Origin: Croceimicrobium sp963974215
Lineage (GTDB): Bacteria; Bacteroidota; Bacteroidia; Flavobacteriales; Schleiferiaceae
Length of the DNA stretch: 64,000 nucleotides
Reading direction: 5' to 3'
Assembly (NCBI GenBank): GCA_963974215.1
Contig: CAXBBL010000003.1
Span: 1 to 64,000, forward strand
Below the pieces are notes generated by a model. The model was given only the letters and a program-made list of their open reading frames with translations. It was not told the origin of the DNA and ran no database searches. Numbering within the stretch: the first letter of the stretch is position 1; every line of letters starts with the position of its first letter. The position numbers and the translations under genes are program-made. Shown here piece by piece: positions 26,262 through 34,566 of the stretch.

Positions 26262-27959
26262 ATGAAACACAAGTATCTCTACCTTTTTCTTGCGGCTATA
26301 TTTGCATTTAGCTGCACCAAGCCAGACGACATCCTCGATGATTTCCAAGTTCACATCAGCCCAACCTTTTATAAGTATGTGGTGGAAGTTGAGGTAGAAG
26401 ATTTACAAGACCCTGAGGCAGCTTTACCGAATGACCTTACCATTGAAATTACTGGCGATGATGCGGCAGCGATTTACAATATTGATGGCTCAAGAAATTA
26501 CAAAGTAAACTTTGGAACTTTACAATTAATGGTTTCGCGCGAAATGGAGCCAACTCCTGGCAGTCCTTTAAATTTCGCGATTGAGTTTTCAGCCAATAAT
26601 TATGAAACCAGTATTGTTCCTATTCGCATTGAAGAAGAGGACTATTTTTTATCTGAGCAAGCTCAATTACTAGATTTAGGTAATTTACCTACTGGTATCA
26701 ACAATAATACTGCTTCTGGTAGTATTGCAGCAGGTTCTTCTGCTTTAACCAATGAAATTAGTTTCACTGCCGCTTCAGGAGATAGCACAACTTCCACTGA
26801 CATTACCTTACCTGCAGGCGTTACCTTTTTAGATGAAAACGGAAATGCTATCGTAGCTAAACGTGCTGCTAACGCAGGAGTTAATATTAATGTATTATCC
26901 TATTCAGATACTTCACGTTCCGCTCAGGCAGCAATGCCTTTAGGAGGTGGAATGATTCAGCCAGTAGAAGACGGAACACCAGGTTCTGCTGATACTATTT
27001 TAATGCAGTCTTCTCCAGACTTCAACCTAAGTATAGACGTGGACGGAGTGCCAGTCGAGAGTTTAGGAGGAGGAAAAACAATGTCAGGTGCTACCGCAAG
27101 AGTTTACCTACGCCCAGGATTAAATAATTTTGAAACGGGTGCTCCCTTCGCAGCAGGGGATGAAGTTTCAATGCTATTTTTTAACACTAGAGTGCGAAGA
27201 TGGGTTAGAGTTAATAATTTAAACTTCACTGTTGAGGCCTTGCCAAATGGACGTTTATATATTGACTATCCAATTACTCAGGCAAGAGGTCGCTTCAGAC
27301 TTTTTCACAGATTAGGATATACGCCGCCCGTACTCGCAATGAGATTAGGTGCCTTTTTAACTAAAAGTGATGGTAGCCCTGAACCCAATGGAAGTTTTAC
27401 TACCAACATGTCTTTTAGTTTCAATAAAACCATTTCTGGAAGAATTTATAGAAGATATATTCGTTTAGGAGGTAGGTTTACTGGTAACCCTTTACGCGGT
27501 GCTAGTAGATTGTTTAGAGTGAATAGAGTTTGGTGGGATAATGTTACCCCGCTTAATTCAGCTTCAGACCGTGCTACTTATAATATTAGTGTTGAAGAGT
27601 CACAACTTGGAACTGTGAAGCGTTACTTTGCCAAATTTCAACCTAAGGCTACAGCAGTAAGTATTGGTTATCGTCTATTTTGCGAAGGTTCAAATACCTT
27701 AGTGGATCCTCCCGCCGGAGTGAAAATGTATTATAGATTAACCGGTTCAGGTGACCAATTTTCATTATTCTATACTTTTACTCAGGCTAACGCAGGGGTA
27801 CGTTTAACTTCATTCCCTCAACTGCAGAATAATACTAACTACGACTTCCGTGCGCGTTTTAATGACGTGGAAAAAGATACGACCAATGTAAGGGTAGTAG
27901 ATCAAAGAGTTTACGACGTTACTTTACCTTCAGGTGCTTGTAATTCCTTAGGTTTATAA
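26262..27959 (+). CDS. Large surface lipoprotein, cassette 2
   Basis: The 565-residue lipoprotein has signal KHKYLYLFLAAIFAFSC, lipidated at Cys18, followed by TKPDDILDD, an acidic patch fitting surface export. The N-terminal domain (about 20-130; YKYVVEVEVEDLQDPEAALP, LTIEITGDDAAAIYNIDGSR, MEPTPGSPLNFAIEFSANNY) is clearly homologous to that of the lipoprotein at 23972. The region after residue 250 is Arg/Phe-rich and beta-rich (GRIYRRYIRLGGRFTGNPLR) and ends with a small domain closing at GACNSLGL. It probably forms a surface complex with the barrel encoded 4 bp downstream. Gene order is lipoprotein then barrel, the reverse of cassette 1. Function is unknown. Confidence 0.78.
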   Translation: MKHKYLYLFLAAIFAFSCTKPDDILDDFQVHISPTFYKYVVEVEVEDLQDPEAALPNDLTIEITGDDAAAIYNIDGSRNYKVNFGTLQLMVSREMEPTPGSPLNFAIEFSANNYETSIVPIRIEEEDYFLSEQAQLLDLGNLPTGINNNTASGSIAAGSSALTNEISFTAASGDSTTSTDITLPAGVTFLDENGNAIVAKRAANAGVNINVLSYSDTSRSAQAAMPLGGGMIQPVEDGTPGSADTILMQSSPDFNLSIDVDGVPVESLGGGKTMSGATARVYLRPGLNNFETGAPFAAGDEVSMLFFNTRVRRWVRVNNLNFTVEALPNGRLYIDYPITQARGRFRLFHRLGYTPPVLAMRLGAFLTKSDGSPEPNGSFTTNMSFSFNKTISGRIYRRYIRLGGRFTGNPLRGASRLFRVNRVWWDNVTPLNSASDRATYNISVEESQLGTVKRYFAKFQPKATAVSIGYRLFCEGSNTLVDPPAGVKMYYRLTGSGDQFSLFYTFTQANAGVRLTSFPQLQNNTNYDFRARFNDVEKDTTNVRVVDQRVYDVTLPSGACNSLGL

Positions 27960-27963
27960 TCGT

Positions 27964-28668
27964 ATGAAAAAGTTAGTTTACTCTTTACTGTTGACAGGTC
28001 TAGGATTTTCAACAGTTTTCGCACAAGAATCAAACGATTCTACCTCAACTACCACTGATAAATACCCGATGTGGAAAAACCGTAGTGCCATTGGATTGAG
28101 CGCAGGTTTACCAGGTTTTGGTATCGATTATGCCTACAATATCAACCGCTCTTTAAATGTTAGAGCAGGATTTTTAGCATTCTCTTTCAACGATTATAAT
28201 ACCGATATGGAAATTAGCGGTCAGAGTGTAAACGTAAATGCTAATCTGAACTCTACTGTATTTGATTTAATGTTGGAGTATCACCCTACTACTAATAAGG
28301 CCTTCAAATTAGTGGCAGGTTTATCCTATCTAAATAATGTAGGGGTAAACACCTTGGTATTATTGAACGATGATATCGGTTATGGAGACCTGATCATTAA
28401 TAATGAGGAAATAGGTGATATCGACATTACGCTAGACTATACCGGTATCGCTCCTTATTTAGGCTTTGGTTTCGGTAGAGCTGTTCCTAAGAAACGTGCT
28501 GGTTTTGGTATCGAGCTAGGTGCCTATTACGCTGGTGGCCCAGATGTAACGATTGTAGCTTCAGGCATGCTGGAAAATACCTCCGAAGAAGAGCAAGAAT
28601 TAGAAGATAACTTAGCTTCTTACTCTTGGATACCCAGAGCCATGATGCGTTTGACGATTAAGCTTTAA
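27964..28668 (+). CDS. Outer-membrane beta-barrel protein, cassette 2
   Basis: The 234-residue protein has signal peptide KKLVYSLLLTGLGFSTVFAQ, then a barrel (AIGLSAGLPGFGIDYAYNIN, then NKAFKLVAGLSYLNNVGVNT and APYLGFGFGRAVPKKRAGFG), ending with RLTIKL. It is a paralogue of the barrel at 23227, with the motifs GLxAGLPGxG, FKLVAGLxYxNxxG and GFGFGRAVPKxRxGFG in the same places. An acidic segment near the end (NTSEEEQELEDNLASYSWIP) corresponds to a periplasmic turn or plug in relatives. The start follows the lipoprotein stop by 4 bp and the pair is closed by a terminator, so the two are cotranscribed. Confidence 0.82.
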   Translation: MKKLVYSLLLTGLGFSTVFAQESNDSTSTTTDKYPMWKNRSAIGLSAGLPGFGIDYAYNINRSLNVRAGFLAFSFNDYNTDMEISGQSVNVNANLNSTVFDLMLEYHPTTNKAFKLVAGLSYLNNVGVNTLVLLNDDIGYGDLIINNEEIGDIDITLDYTGIAPYLGFGFGRAVPKKRAGFGIELGAYYAGGPDVTIVASGMLENTSEEEQELEDNLASYSWIPRAMMRLTIKL

Positions 28669-28692
28669 GCATAGTTTGATAGTATTTTATTT

Positions 28693-28721
28693 AAGGGTTC
28701 CTATTTGGGAACCCTTTTTTT
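28693..28721 (+). terminator. Intrinsic terminator of cassette 2
   Basis: AAGGGTTCC (28693-28701) pairs with GGAACCCTT (28708-28716) around a 6-nt loop and runs into a T tract to 28721. Confidence 0.88.
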
Positions 28722-28755
28722 ATTCCTATTTGTCTCCTCTTCCCCATTTATTTAA

Positions 28756-28940
28756 CCTGGGTTTGACGTAAAAATATAGTCTCAGATTTTCATTTTCATT
28801 AAAGAACACTGTTAAACCTCTTCTAAAAAGCGCTTTCCAGTGCCTTAGCCTTTTGCAATAGCCCGCTATTGCTTCAGCGCTTCGGCTTAAAACCTACTAT
28901 CTATAAGAGGTCTGAGGCCTAATTTTAAGTCGAACTCAGG
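28756..28940 (-). mobile_element. 185-bp MITE-like element, copy B
   Basis: The ends are CCTGGGTTTGAC and, inverted, GTCGAACTCAGG. Flanking 8-mers are TTATTTAA (28748-28755) and TTATTTAG (28941-28948), 7 of 8 identical, so the target duplication is preserved. Inner motifs AGTCTCAGA/TCTGAGGCC and the GCAATAGC-CC-GCTATTGC hairpin are shared with copy A, in opposite orientation. It lies between cassette 2 and the hybrid sensor gene. It encodes no protein. Confidence 0.85.
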
Positions 28941-29010
28941 TTATTTAGGAAAACCAATTATTTTTTACAAGCTTCGTAATTTGGTATTTGCTTAATTTGC
29001 ACCATTAAGT

Positions 29011-31731
29011 ATGATGAAAGGAAGATGGAATTTTCTGGCTTCAGTAGCTTGCTTTCTTGCCAGCCTTGTACTATTATTAATGTCCTCTAATTCGTTTGCA
29101 CAAAAGCCAGAGTCATTCATTTTAGCTCCTGAAGACCTTCACAATCTTAAGTATACCGATTCATTACAATATAGCTCTCACCTTGAGGGTTTAGAGCTTG
29201 GGCTTGAGCAAGAGCAGTTTATAATCGAACATAGTGTTGGTTTACAAAGGCCCGTAGAAAATGGGGCGTGGGTCGCTTTCGAGTTAATAAATAATCTCAA
29301 TATTGCCCGCTTTTTATATCTGCGCTTCTGCCCTAAGGTCGACACAGTTTTGTTATTTAGTTTCCTGCCTAACAGCAAGCCCTATCTTAGTACCACTAGT
29401 GCAGAGGACGCTCCTTCAAATAGAATAATCTTTAGCTCTACAGTTTATCTCCCAATAGCAGTACCGCCTCAAGACGCTGCTTTGTTTGTCGTTTACCTGC
29501 GCTTTCCGCAAGAAGACAAAGATCCCCACTTTACGGAATTGTTTATTAGTACCGCTCAGTCAATTAATCAGCTTTATATAGAACGGGCAAGCTTTCAGTT
29601 TTTCTTTGCGGGATTTATTTTGCTGCTCAGTGTTATTGCGATAGTAGCTTCAATCATTTTAAAGAATAAGTCTCTGGCTTACTATGCTCTTGTAATGCCC
29701 TTTTTTGTAGTTTATTTTCAGCAGCAAACAAGCATGAATGGCTACATTCTTGAGTGGCTACCTTGGTTGAAGGGAAGCCAGCAAGCAAACTTGGCGATTT
29801 TGTTTGAAATCCTCTTCGGTTTTTTATTTATCTCTGAGTACTTACACTTAAAGAAAAGTTGCCCCTTACTTTATCGCTTCTTTGGGGTGATTACGCTTCT
29901 CAATTTGATGAGCCTTACCGTGATTTTGTTTTTGCAGCCTGGTGTTTGGATAAATATTGTTTTGATCACTTGGCTACTAACTAGCTTAGGAATTGCCATT
30001 TACTTAAGTATTAAAGGCGATAAAAGCGCCAGAATTTTGCTCTTATCTTTTGGCGTCTTGATTCTTGGAGCCATTTTCTTTGCCTTAAAAGTTTCGGGAT
30101 TATTAGTGAGCTTCGACTTCGCGGCTTATGCTTTCCAAATAGGCACGCTGCTTTTTTCTTTAATTCTCTTTTACGCCTTAGCGCTAAGGGTAAACACCAT
30201 TAGAATGGAAAAGCTCAAGGCAGAAGGTATTAGTAAAATGAAAACTCAGTTTTTTCAAGACATATCCCATGAGTTGCGTACTCCTTTAAGTTTGGTGATT
30301 GATCCAGTAGAAAGGGTTCTGAAGGATTTGCCAGCTGGTATTAACAAGGAGATATTAAGCACCGCTCATGAAGCATCTCTGGGACTTTTAAACTTAGTCA
30401 ATCAAATTCTCGATTTAAGTAAACTGGAATCCGTTCCCGTAGATCTAAATCTCGAACCTATCAATATTTCCTCTCATTTGGAAGTATTAATGGGAAGTTT
30501 TCGCTCCTTGGCAGATGACAAGGAGATACGCTTAGAGTTTCATTCAGAAGTTAAGGATGTAGTAATGGGGGTGGATGCTTTACGGTTGCAGCAAATAGTT
30601 AACAACTTGCTCAGTAATGCTCTAAAATTCACCCCTTCTGGAGGTGAGGTTACCTTGAGTTTAAGGCATAAATCAGAAAGATTTATTGAATTGAGCGTGC
30701 AGGATAGCGGCTCTGGAATTAGTGAAAAATCATTGCCCTATATTTTCGATCGCTATTTTCAGGCTTCAGAAAACAGGACAACGGAATCAGCGGGTACTGG
30801 CATTGGCCTAGCCTTAACAAAGGCTCTGATAGAGCAGCATAGTGGCAGTATTTGGGTGAGCAGTAAAGTGGGCGAGGGTAGTTGTTTTACCATTAGTCTG
30901 CCAACAGACTTAATTCCAATTGATGAATTAGAGCAGTTAGAGGAGGTTAAAAACATGGATCTAGAGGACGATCAGCAGGATCAGTCTCGCAAGCTTGTTC
31001 TAGTAATTGAAGATCATCCGCAATTGCGAGCTTATCTCTTAGGCCAACTAAGCGAGCATTATCGAGTCTTAGAAGCGGCCGATGGTGAAAATGGGCTAGC
31101 GCTTGCACAAGAATACATGCCAGACCTAGTGGTGAGTGACTTAATGATGCCGCTTAAGAATGGCTATGAAATTACTAAAAACTTGAAAAGTGATCTGCGT
31201 ACCAGCCATATTCCAGTAATCTTGCTTACCGCAAAAGCAGGTCAAGAGGCCAAGAATAAAGGATTGGAAATTGGGGCTGATGATTATCTTTTAAAACCCT
31301 TTAATTCGGAAGAGTTGCTTTTAAGGATTGCTAATTTGATGAAGCAACGAGCGGAGTGGCGCAGAGCGTCTCAAGGTTCGCACTTGCCAAATATTAATAA
31401 GGACTTGCTTAATAAGGTCGATCGAGAATTCTTAGATAAATTGAATTATGCATTGGAAATTCATTTTAAAGAGGCCAACTTTTCGGTAGAGGATTTAGCA
31501 AGAGAAGCTGCGATGAGTAAAACGCACCTTAATCGTAAGTTGAAGGCCCTTCTCGATTTATCCGCAAATAAGCTCATACAAAATTATAGACTCGATAAGG
31601 CAAAGGTCAAATTAGAATTGAAAGATGGTAATGTTTCTGAGATTGCCCTGCTTTGTGGCTTTAATAGCACTACCTATTTTGTGAAGTGCTTTAAGGATAA
31701 GTATGGTGTTACGCCAGGTTCATTTCTTTAA
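29011..31731 (+). CDS. Hybrid two-component regulator: 7TM-DISM sensor kinase, receiver, AraC HTH
   Basis: This 906-residue one-protein signalling system has, in order: a signal peptide (about 1-31, SSNSFAQ); an extracytoplasmic 7TMR-DISM extracellular domain (about 45-170); seven transmembrane helices (about 190-395); HisKA with the phosphorylated His in QDISHELRTPLSLV (His420); HATPase with NNLLSNALKF, DSGSGIS and GTGIGLAL; a receiver (about 664-780; VIEDHP, phospho-Asp710 in VVSDLMMP, LTAKAG); and a C-terminal AraC-type DNA-binding domain (about 800-906; FSVEDLAREAAMSKTHLNRK, GFNSTTYFVKCFKDKYGVTP). It should sense an outside ligand and directly control transcription. Targets are unknown; the upstream lipoprotein/barrel cassettes or the T9SS gene downstream are candidates by position only. 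The stop codon lies at the edge of a repeat-element fragment. Confidence 0.93.
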   Translation: MMKGRWNFLASVACFLASLVLLLMSSNSFAQKPESFILAPEDLHNLKYTDSLQYSSHLEGLELGLEQEQFIIEHSVGLQRPVENGAWVAFELINNLNIARFLYLRFCPKVDTVLLFSFLPNSKPYLSTTSAEDAPSNRIIFSSTVYLPIAVPPQDAALFVVYLRFPQEDKDPHFTELFISTAQSINQLYIERASFQFFFAGFILLLSVIAIVASIILKNKSLAYYALVMPFFVVYFQQQTSMNGYILEWLPWLKGSQQANLAILFEILFGFLFISEYLHLKKSCPLLYRFFGVITLLNLMSLTVILFLQPGVWINIVLITWLLTSLGIAIYLSIKGDKSARILLLSFGVLILGAIFFALKVSGLLVSFDFAAYAFQIGTLLFSLILFYALALRVNTIRMEKLKAEGISKMKTQFFQDISHELRTPLSLVIDPVERVLKDLPAGINKEILSTAHEASLGLLNLVNQILDLSKLESVPVDLNLEPINISSHLEVLMGSFRSLADDKEIRLEFHSEVKDVVMGVDALRLQQIVNNLLSNALKFTPSGGEVTLSLRHKSERFIELSVQDSGSGISEKSLPYIFDRYFQASENRTTESAGTGIGLALTKALIEQHSGSIWVSSKVGEGSCFTISLPTDLIPIDELEQLEEVKNMDLEDDQQDQSRKLVLVIEDHPQLRAYLLGQLSEHYRVLEAADGENGLALAQEYMPDLVVSDLMMPLKNGYEITKNLKSDLRTSHIPVILLTAKAGQEAKNKGLEIGADDYLLKPFNSEELLLRIANLMKQRAEWRRASQGSHLPNINKDLLNKVDREFLDKLNYALEIHFKEANFSVEDLAREAAMSKTHLNRKLKALLDLSANKLIQNYRLDKAKVKLELKDGNVSEIALLCGFNSTTYFVKCFKDKYGVTPGSFL

Positions 31732-31780
31732 ACCAACTATTTGGAAGAGCTCTGAGACTTAATTTTACATCGATGTCAGG
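31726..31780 (-). mobile_element. MITE-like element fragment, copy C
   Basis: Read on the minus strand from 31780 it starts CCTGACATCGATGTAAAATT, continues with CTCAGAGCTCTT, and ends in GGTTTAAAG. It matches the first 55 bp of copy E closely. The opposite end is missing. The stop codon of the preceding gene falls within CTTTAAACC, the inner edge of the fragment. Confidence 0.65.
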
Positions 31781-31946
31781 TTTAAAGTCCAGGAACTTCT
31801 TTCTGACTTAGCCCTTCTAGGTTCTAAACCTTCCATAAAATGGGCCATACGAAACAAGAAGTTCTATATTTTAAAGAAGATGTTTCAAAATTGCTAGCGA
31901 GTAACTAGGATGTCTACAGACATTTGTAATCATAACCAAAATACAT

Positions 31947-33131
31947 ATGACGATGAAGAGAATTTTACCTTCGCTTTTGTTTTTACTCGCAATAAGTTCC
32001 ACTTCAAGGGGGCAATCCATTACTAGGGCTAGTTTTGCACGGCCAGCAGCTTTTACAGATACCTTATATCGCGCAATACCTTCCAGCATAAGTGTTGCTG
32101 CCCAAGGCACTAATCAAACTTGGGATTACTCAGGCTTAACTCCAACAGGTGGCGCAATAACAATTGTTCACTATGATGCTGTAGATAGTGCTTCAAATTA
32201 CCCGGGTGCCTATCAGTTTTCAGACGGAGATTTGGACAGCCCCACGGGTCAAACATTTCCCGCTTCAGAATTTCTTAGCATTAATCCTAATGGCTACCAC
32301 GTTTGTGGCTATTATGTGTCAGGTTTAAACGAAAGTTTAACTGCTGTTACAGGGGGTGCCAACGATGTACTGGATATTCCTTTCCAGAGATTAGTTTTTC
32401 CAGATACTATGTTCTACTTGAAGTTTCCGGTAACAGCTCAATCGGCTTGGTCTGGCGAATACAATCGAAACGTGCAGTTTAACTTAACAGTTGCATCGGC
32501 GGGTTTATCTGCATCACCGGGTTATTTTCAATTTAAGGTAGAGCAAACAAGAACGGTTGTTGGCTCTGGTCAAATTATTATTCCCGATGAAAATGGCAAT
32601 GCTATGACACCGGTAGATGTTCTGATGATTGAAGTAGACGAAGTTCAGACGGATAGTGTTTTTCTTGGTGGGGCCCCCGCACCCCCTTCGTTAATGGCCG
32701 CTTTCGGTTTAGTGCAAGGAGCCACGGAGACTAAAAGTTTTGTGGTTTTTTACCCTCTTAATAATGGTGCGAACCCCGTTGCTAGCTATACTTTAGATCC
32801 CAATGGGAATCCTAATGGTTTCGAGTATCGTCCAGATGAGGCGCGTAGAGCGAGTAATATTAGCTTAAACGAGATGGAATTAAATTCCACTAGTCTTTAT
32901 CCAAACCCCTTAAAGAAAGGAGAAAGTCTTCAAATAGATTTTGAAGGTGCTGCCAATGTGAAGACCGTGAAAGTATATGATACACAAGGTCAGCAAGTGG
33001 CTGAGTTTATAATAGACGATGCTCACAAGGAGCTTTCATTTAGCCCTGATTTAGATCCAGGTATTTACTTAGTGAGTTTAGTAAATGCTTACGGTAAGGA
33101 AGTAAGCCGCACTAAGCTGCAAGCTTTATAA
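31947..33131 (+). CDS. T9SS-secreted protein of unknown function
   Basis: The 394-residue protein has signal peptide KRILPSLLFLLAISSTSRGQ and a beta-rich body of about 270 residues (TNQTWDYSGLTPTGGAITIV, then GYYVSGLNESLTAV) lacking known catalytic motifs. It closes with a C-terminal T9SS type A sorting domain (about 315-394; TSLYPNPLKKGESLQIDF, then KVYDTQGQQVAEF and GIYLVSLVNAYGKEVSRTK). Proteins of this kind in Bacteroidota are mostly uncharacterised surface proteins. The first ATG (31947) is used; ATG 31953 gives an equally good signal peptide. It is transcribed alone and ends at a bidirectional terminator. Confidence 0.85.
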   Translation: MTMKRILPSLLFLLAISSTSRGQSITRASFARPAAFTDTLYRAIPSSISVAAQGTNQTWDYSGLTPTGGAITIVHYDAVDSASNYPGAYQFSDGDLDSPTGQTFPASEFLSINPNGYHVCGYYVSGLNESLTAVTGGANDVLDIPFQRLVFPDTMFYLKFPVTAQSAWSGEYNRNVQFNLTVASAGLSASPGYFQFKVEQTRTVVGSGQIIIPDENGNAMTPVDVLMIEVDEVQTDSVFLGGAPAPPSLMAAFGLVQGATETKSFVVFYPLNNGANPVASYTLDPNGNPNGFEYRPDEARRASNISLNEMELNSTSLYPNPLKKGESLQIDFEGAANVKTVKVYDTQGQQVAEFIIDDAHKELSFSPDLDPGIYLVSLVNAYGKEVSRTKLQAL

Positions 33132-33156
33132 TAGCTTCTTTAGCTTGTAAATATAA

Positions 33157-33193
33157 AAAGCCTTGGTTTGGCCTAAAAACCAAGGCTTTTTTT
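33157..33193. terminator. Bidirectional terminator between convergent genes
   Basis: AAAGCCTTGGTTT (33157-33169) pairs perfectly with AAACCAAGGCTTT (33177-33189). T tracts follow on both strands, so it can stop transcription from the T9SS gene and from the sensor kinase gene. Confidence 0.92.
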
Positions 33194-33225
33194 AGGTTTC
33201 AACAATAGTTTAGCCGAGGCTCTTT

Positions 33226-34566
33226 TTAAGCTGGAATTTCAATTTCAAACGATTTTGTCTCGCCTTTCTGCTTTAAGTATAGCCTTCCACCATGCGCTAT
33301 AATAATCTTACGAGAAAGGCTTAAACCGATGCCTGAGCCGCGCTGTTTGGTACTGAAAAAGGGGATGAAGATGCTTTCGCTAATAGAATCTTCAATAAGT
33401 GGTCCATCATCTTGTACACTCATGTAAGTATAACCATCGCCATTGCGCACGCGTATGTTGATTTTCACAAGATCGGAGGGGGCAGCCTCAAGGGCGTTTT
33501 TAATTAGATTTAGGAAGACCTGACTCAGTAGTATAGGGTCGGCCTTTACTACTTGTTGGGGAAATTCTAAGTCAATCTTCAAGTTGAGTTTTTTACTTTC
33601 TTTACCCTCTTCATATAGCGTAACAATCTCTTGGAAAAAGGAGGATAGCTTTATTTTTTCCATTTTTAGTCGAGGCAAACGGGCATATTGGGCATAGCGC
33701 TCAACAAACTGCATTAGGGCCACGCTACGTCGTTTAATTATTTGTACGCCTAAATAAAGGTCTTGTATTTCTTCTTCCTTTAAGAATGGCTCACCAGCAA
33801 TCGCCGCTTTCAATTGTTGCTCTTGGGTATCAATTAAGGAGCTAATTGGACTTACACTGTTCATAATCTCATGCGTGAGGATGTGGGTGATTTTATCAAG
33901 AGTTTCACTTTCATCATTCTCACTACGCAACTGAATATTTTCAATGCTAACTATGGTATAGCGTTGACCTGCATCGCTAAATTGATCCTTCCGCAACAAC
34001 CACTTTTGCTTCTCCCCGTTTTTGTAAAGATTTACTTTCTTTTCTTTTGCGGCCTCGCTTCCAATGAATCGCTCTAAGTAGGGGAGATTTTTCGACCATT
34101 CTTTTGTCTGATTGGCCGAACGAATATTTAAGAATTCAGCCCCTAATTTATTAATTAACACGAGCTTATTCGCTTCACTTATTAGCAGAATACCAAGTGG
34201 CAGGTTTTCGATGCTAAGCTTGTATTTAAGCAGTTCTTCTTCCTTGCCTAATCGAAGTTCTGCTAATTTATCGAGCCATAGGTTTATCAGTTGGTAAAGC
34301 TGTCCTTCGCTACTCTTTGTATTTTGCCGAGGTAGTTTACTTTGGAAATCATTCGCAGCGCTTAAGCTAAGAATTTCACTAAGATGTCGGTTTGTTCGGT
34401 TTATATTTTGCCAGAGCTTATAGCTTAGTAGCAGCCATAAAAAACCAAGAGCAATACTCCCTAAAATAAAATGTAAACGGAAAATGCTATAGCTTAAAGC
34501 TAAAGAACAAAGCAGAATTGAAGCTAGATAGCTTATTGATTTTATTTGGGACTTAGCTAATACCAT
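33226..34566 (-). CDS. NtrY-like membrane sensor histidine kinase, module 1
   Basis: The 446-residue kinase has two transmembrane helices in the first 60 residues with almost no periplasmic loop, so it probably senses through the membrane or cytoplasm. A linker and a PAS-like domain (about 110-200; LPLGILLISEANKLVLINKL) follow. Next come HisKA with HILTHEIMNSVSPISSLIDT and a HATPase domain (LIKNALEAAPSDL, VQDDGPL, GSGIGLSLSRKII). The first two G-box residues are altered (DDG-P-L), but the ATP lid GSGIGLSL is intact. The gene overlaps the upstream NtrC-type regulator by 14 bp, making one operon. It is paralogous to the kinase at 58040. The partner regulator and divergent exporter suggest control of efflux of a stressor or signal. 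Confidence 0.9.
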   Translation of the reverse strand: MVLAKSQIKSISYLASILLCSLALSYSIFRLHFILGSIALGFLWLLLSYKLWQNINRTNRHLSEILSLSAANDFQSKLPRQNTKSSEGQLYQLINLWLDKLAELRLGKEEELLKYKLSIENLPLGILLISEANKLVLINKLGAEFLNIRSANQTKEWSKNLPYLERFIGSEAAKEKKVNLYKNGEKQKWLLRKDQFSDAGQRYTIVSIENIQLRSENDESETLDKITHILTHEIMNSVSPISSLIDTQEQQLKAAIAGEPFLKEEEIQDLYLGVQIIKRRSVALMQFVERYAQYARLPRLKMEKIKLSSFFQEIVTLYEEGKESKKLNLKIDLEFPQQVVKADPILLSQVFLNLIKNALEAAPSDLVKINIRVRNGDGYTYMSVQDDGPLIEDSISESIFIPFFSTKQRGSGIGLSLSRKIIIAHGGRLYLKQKGETKSFEIEIPA

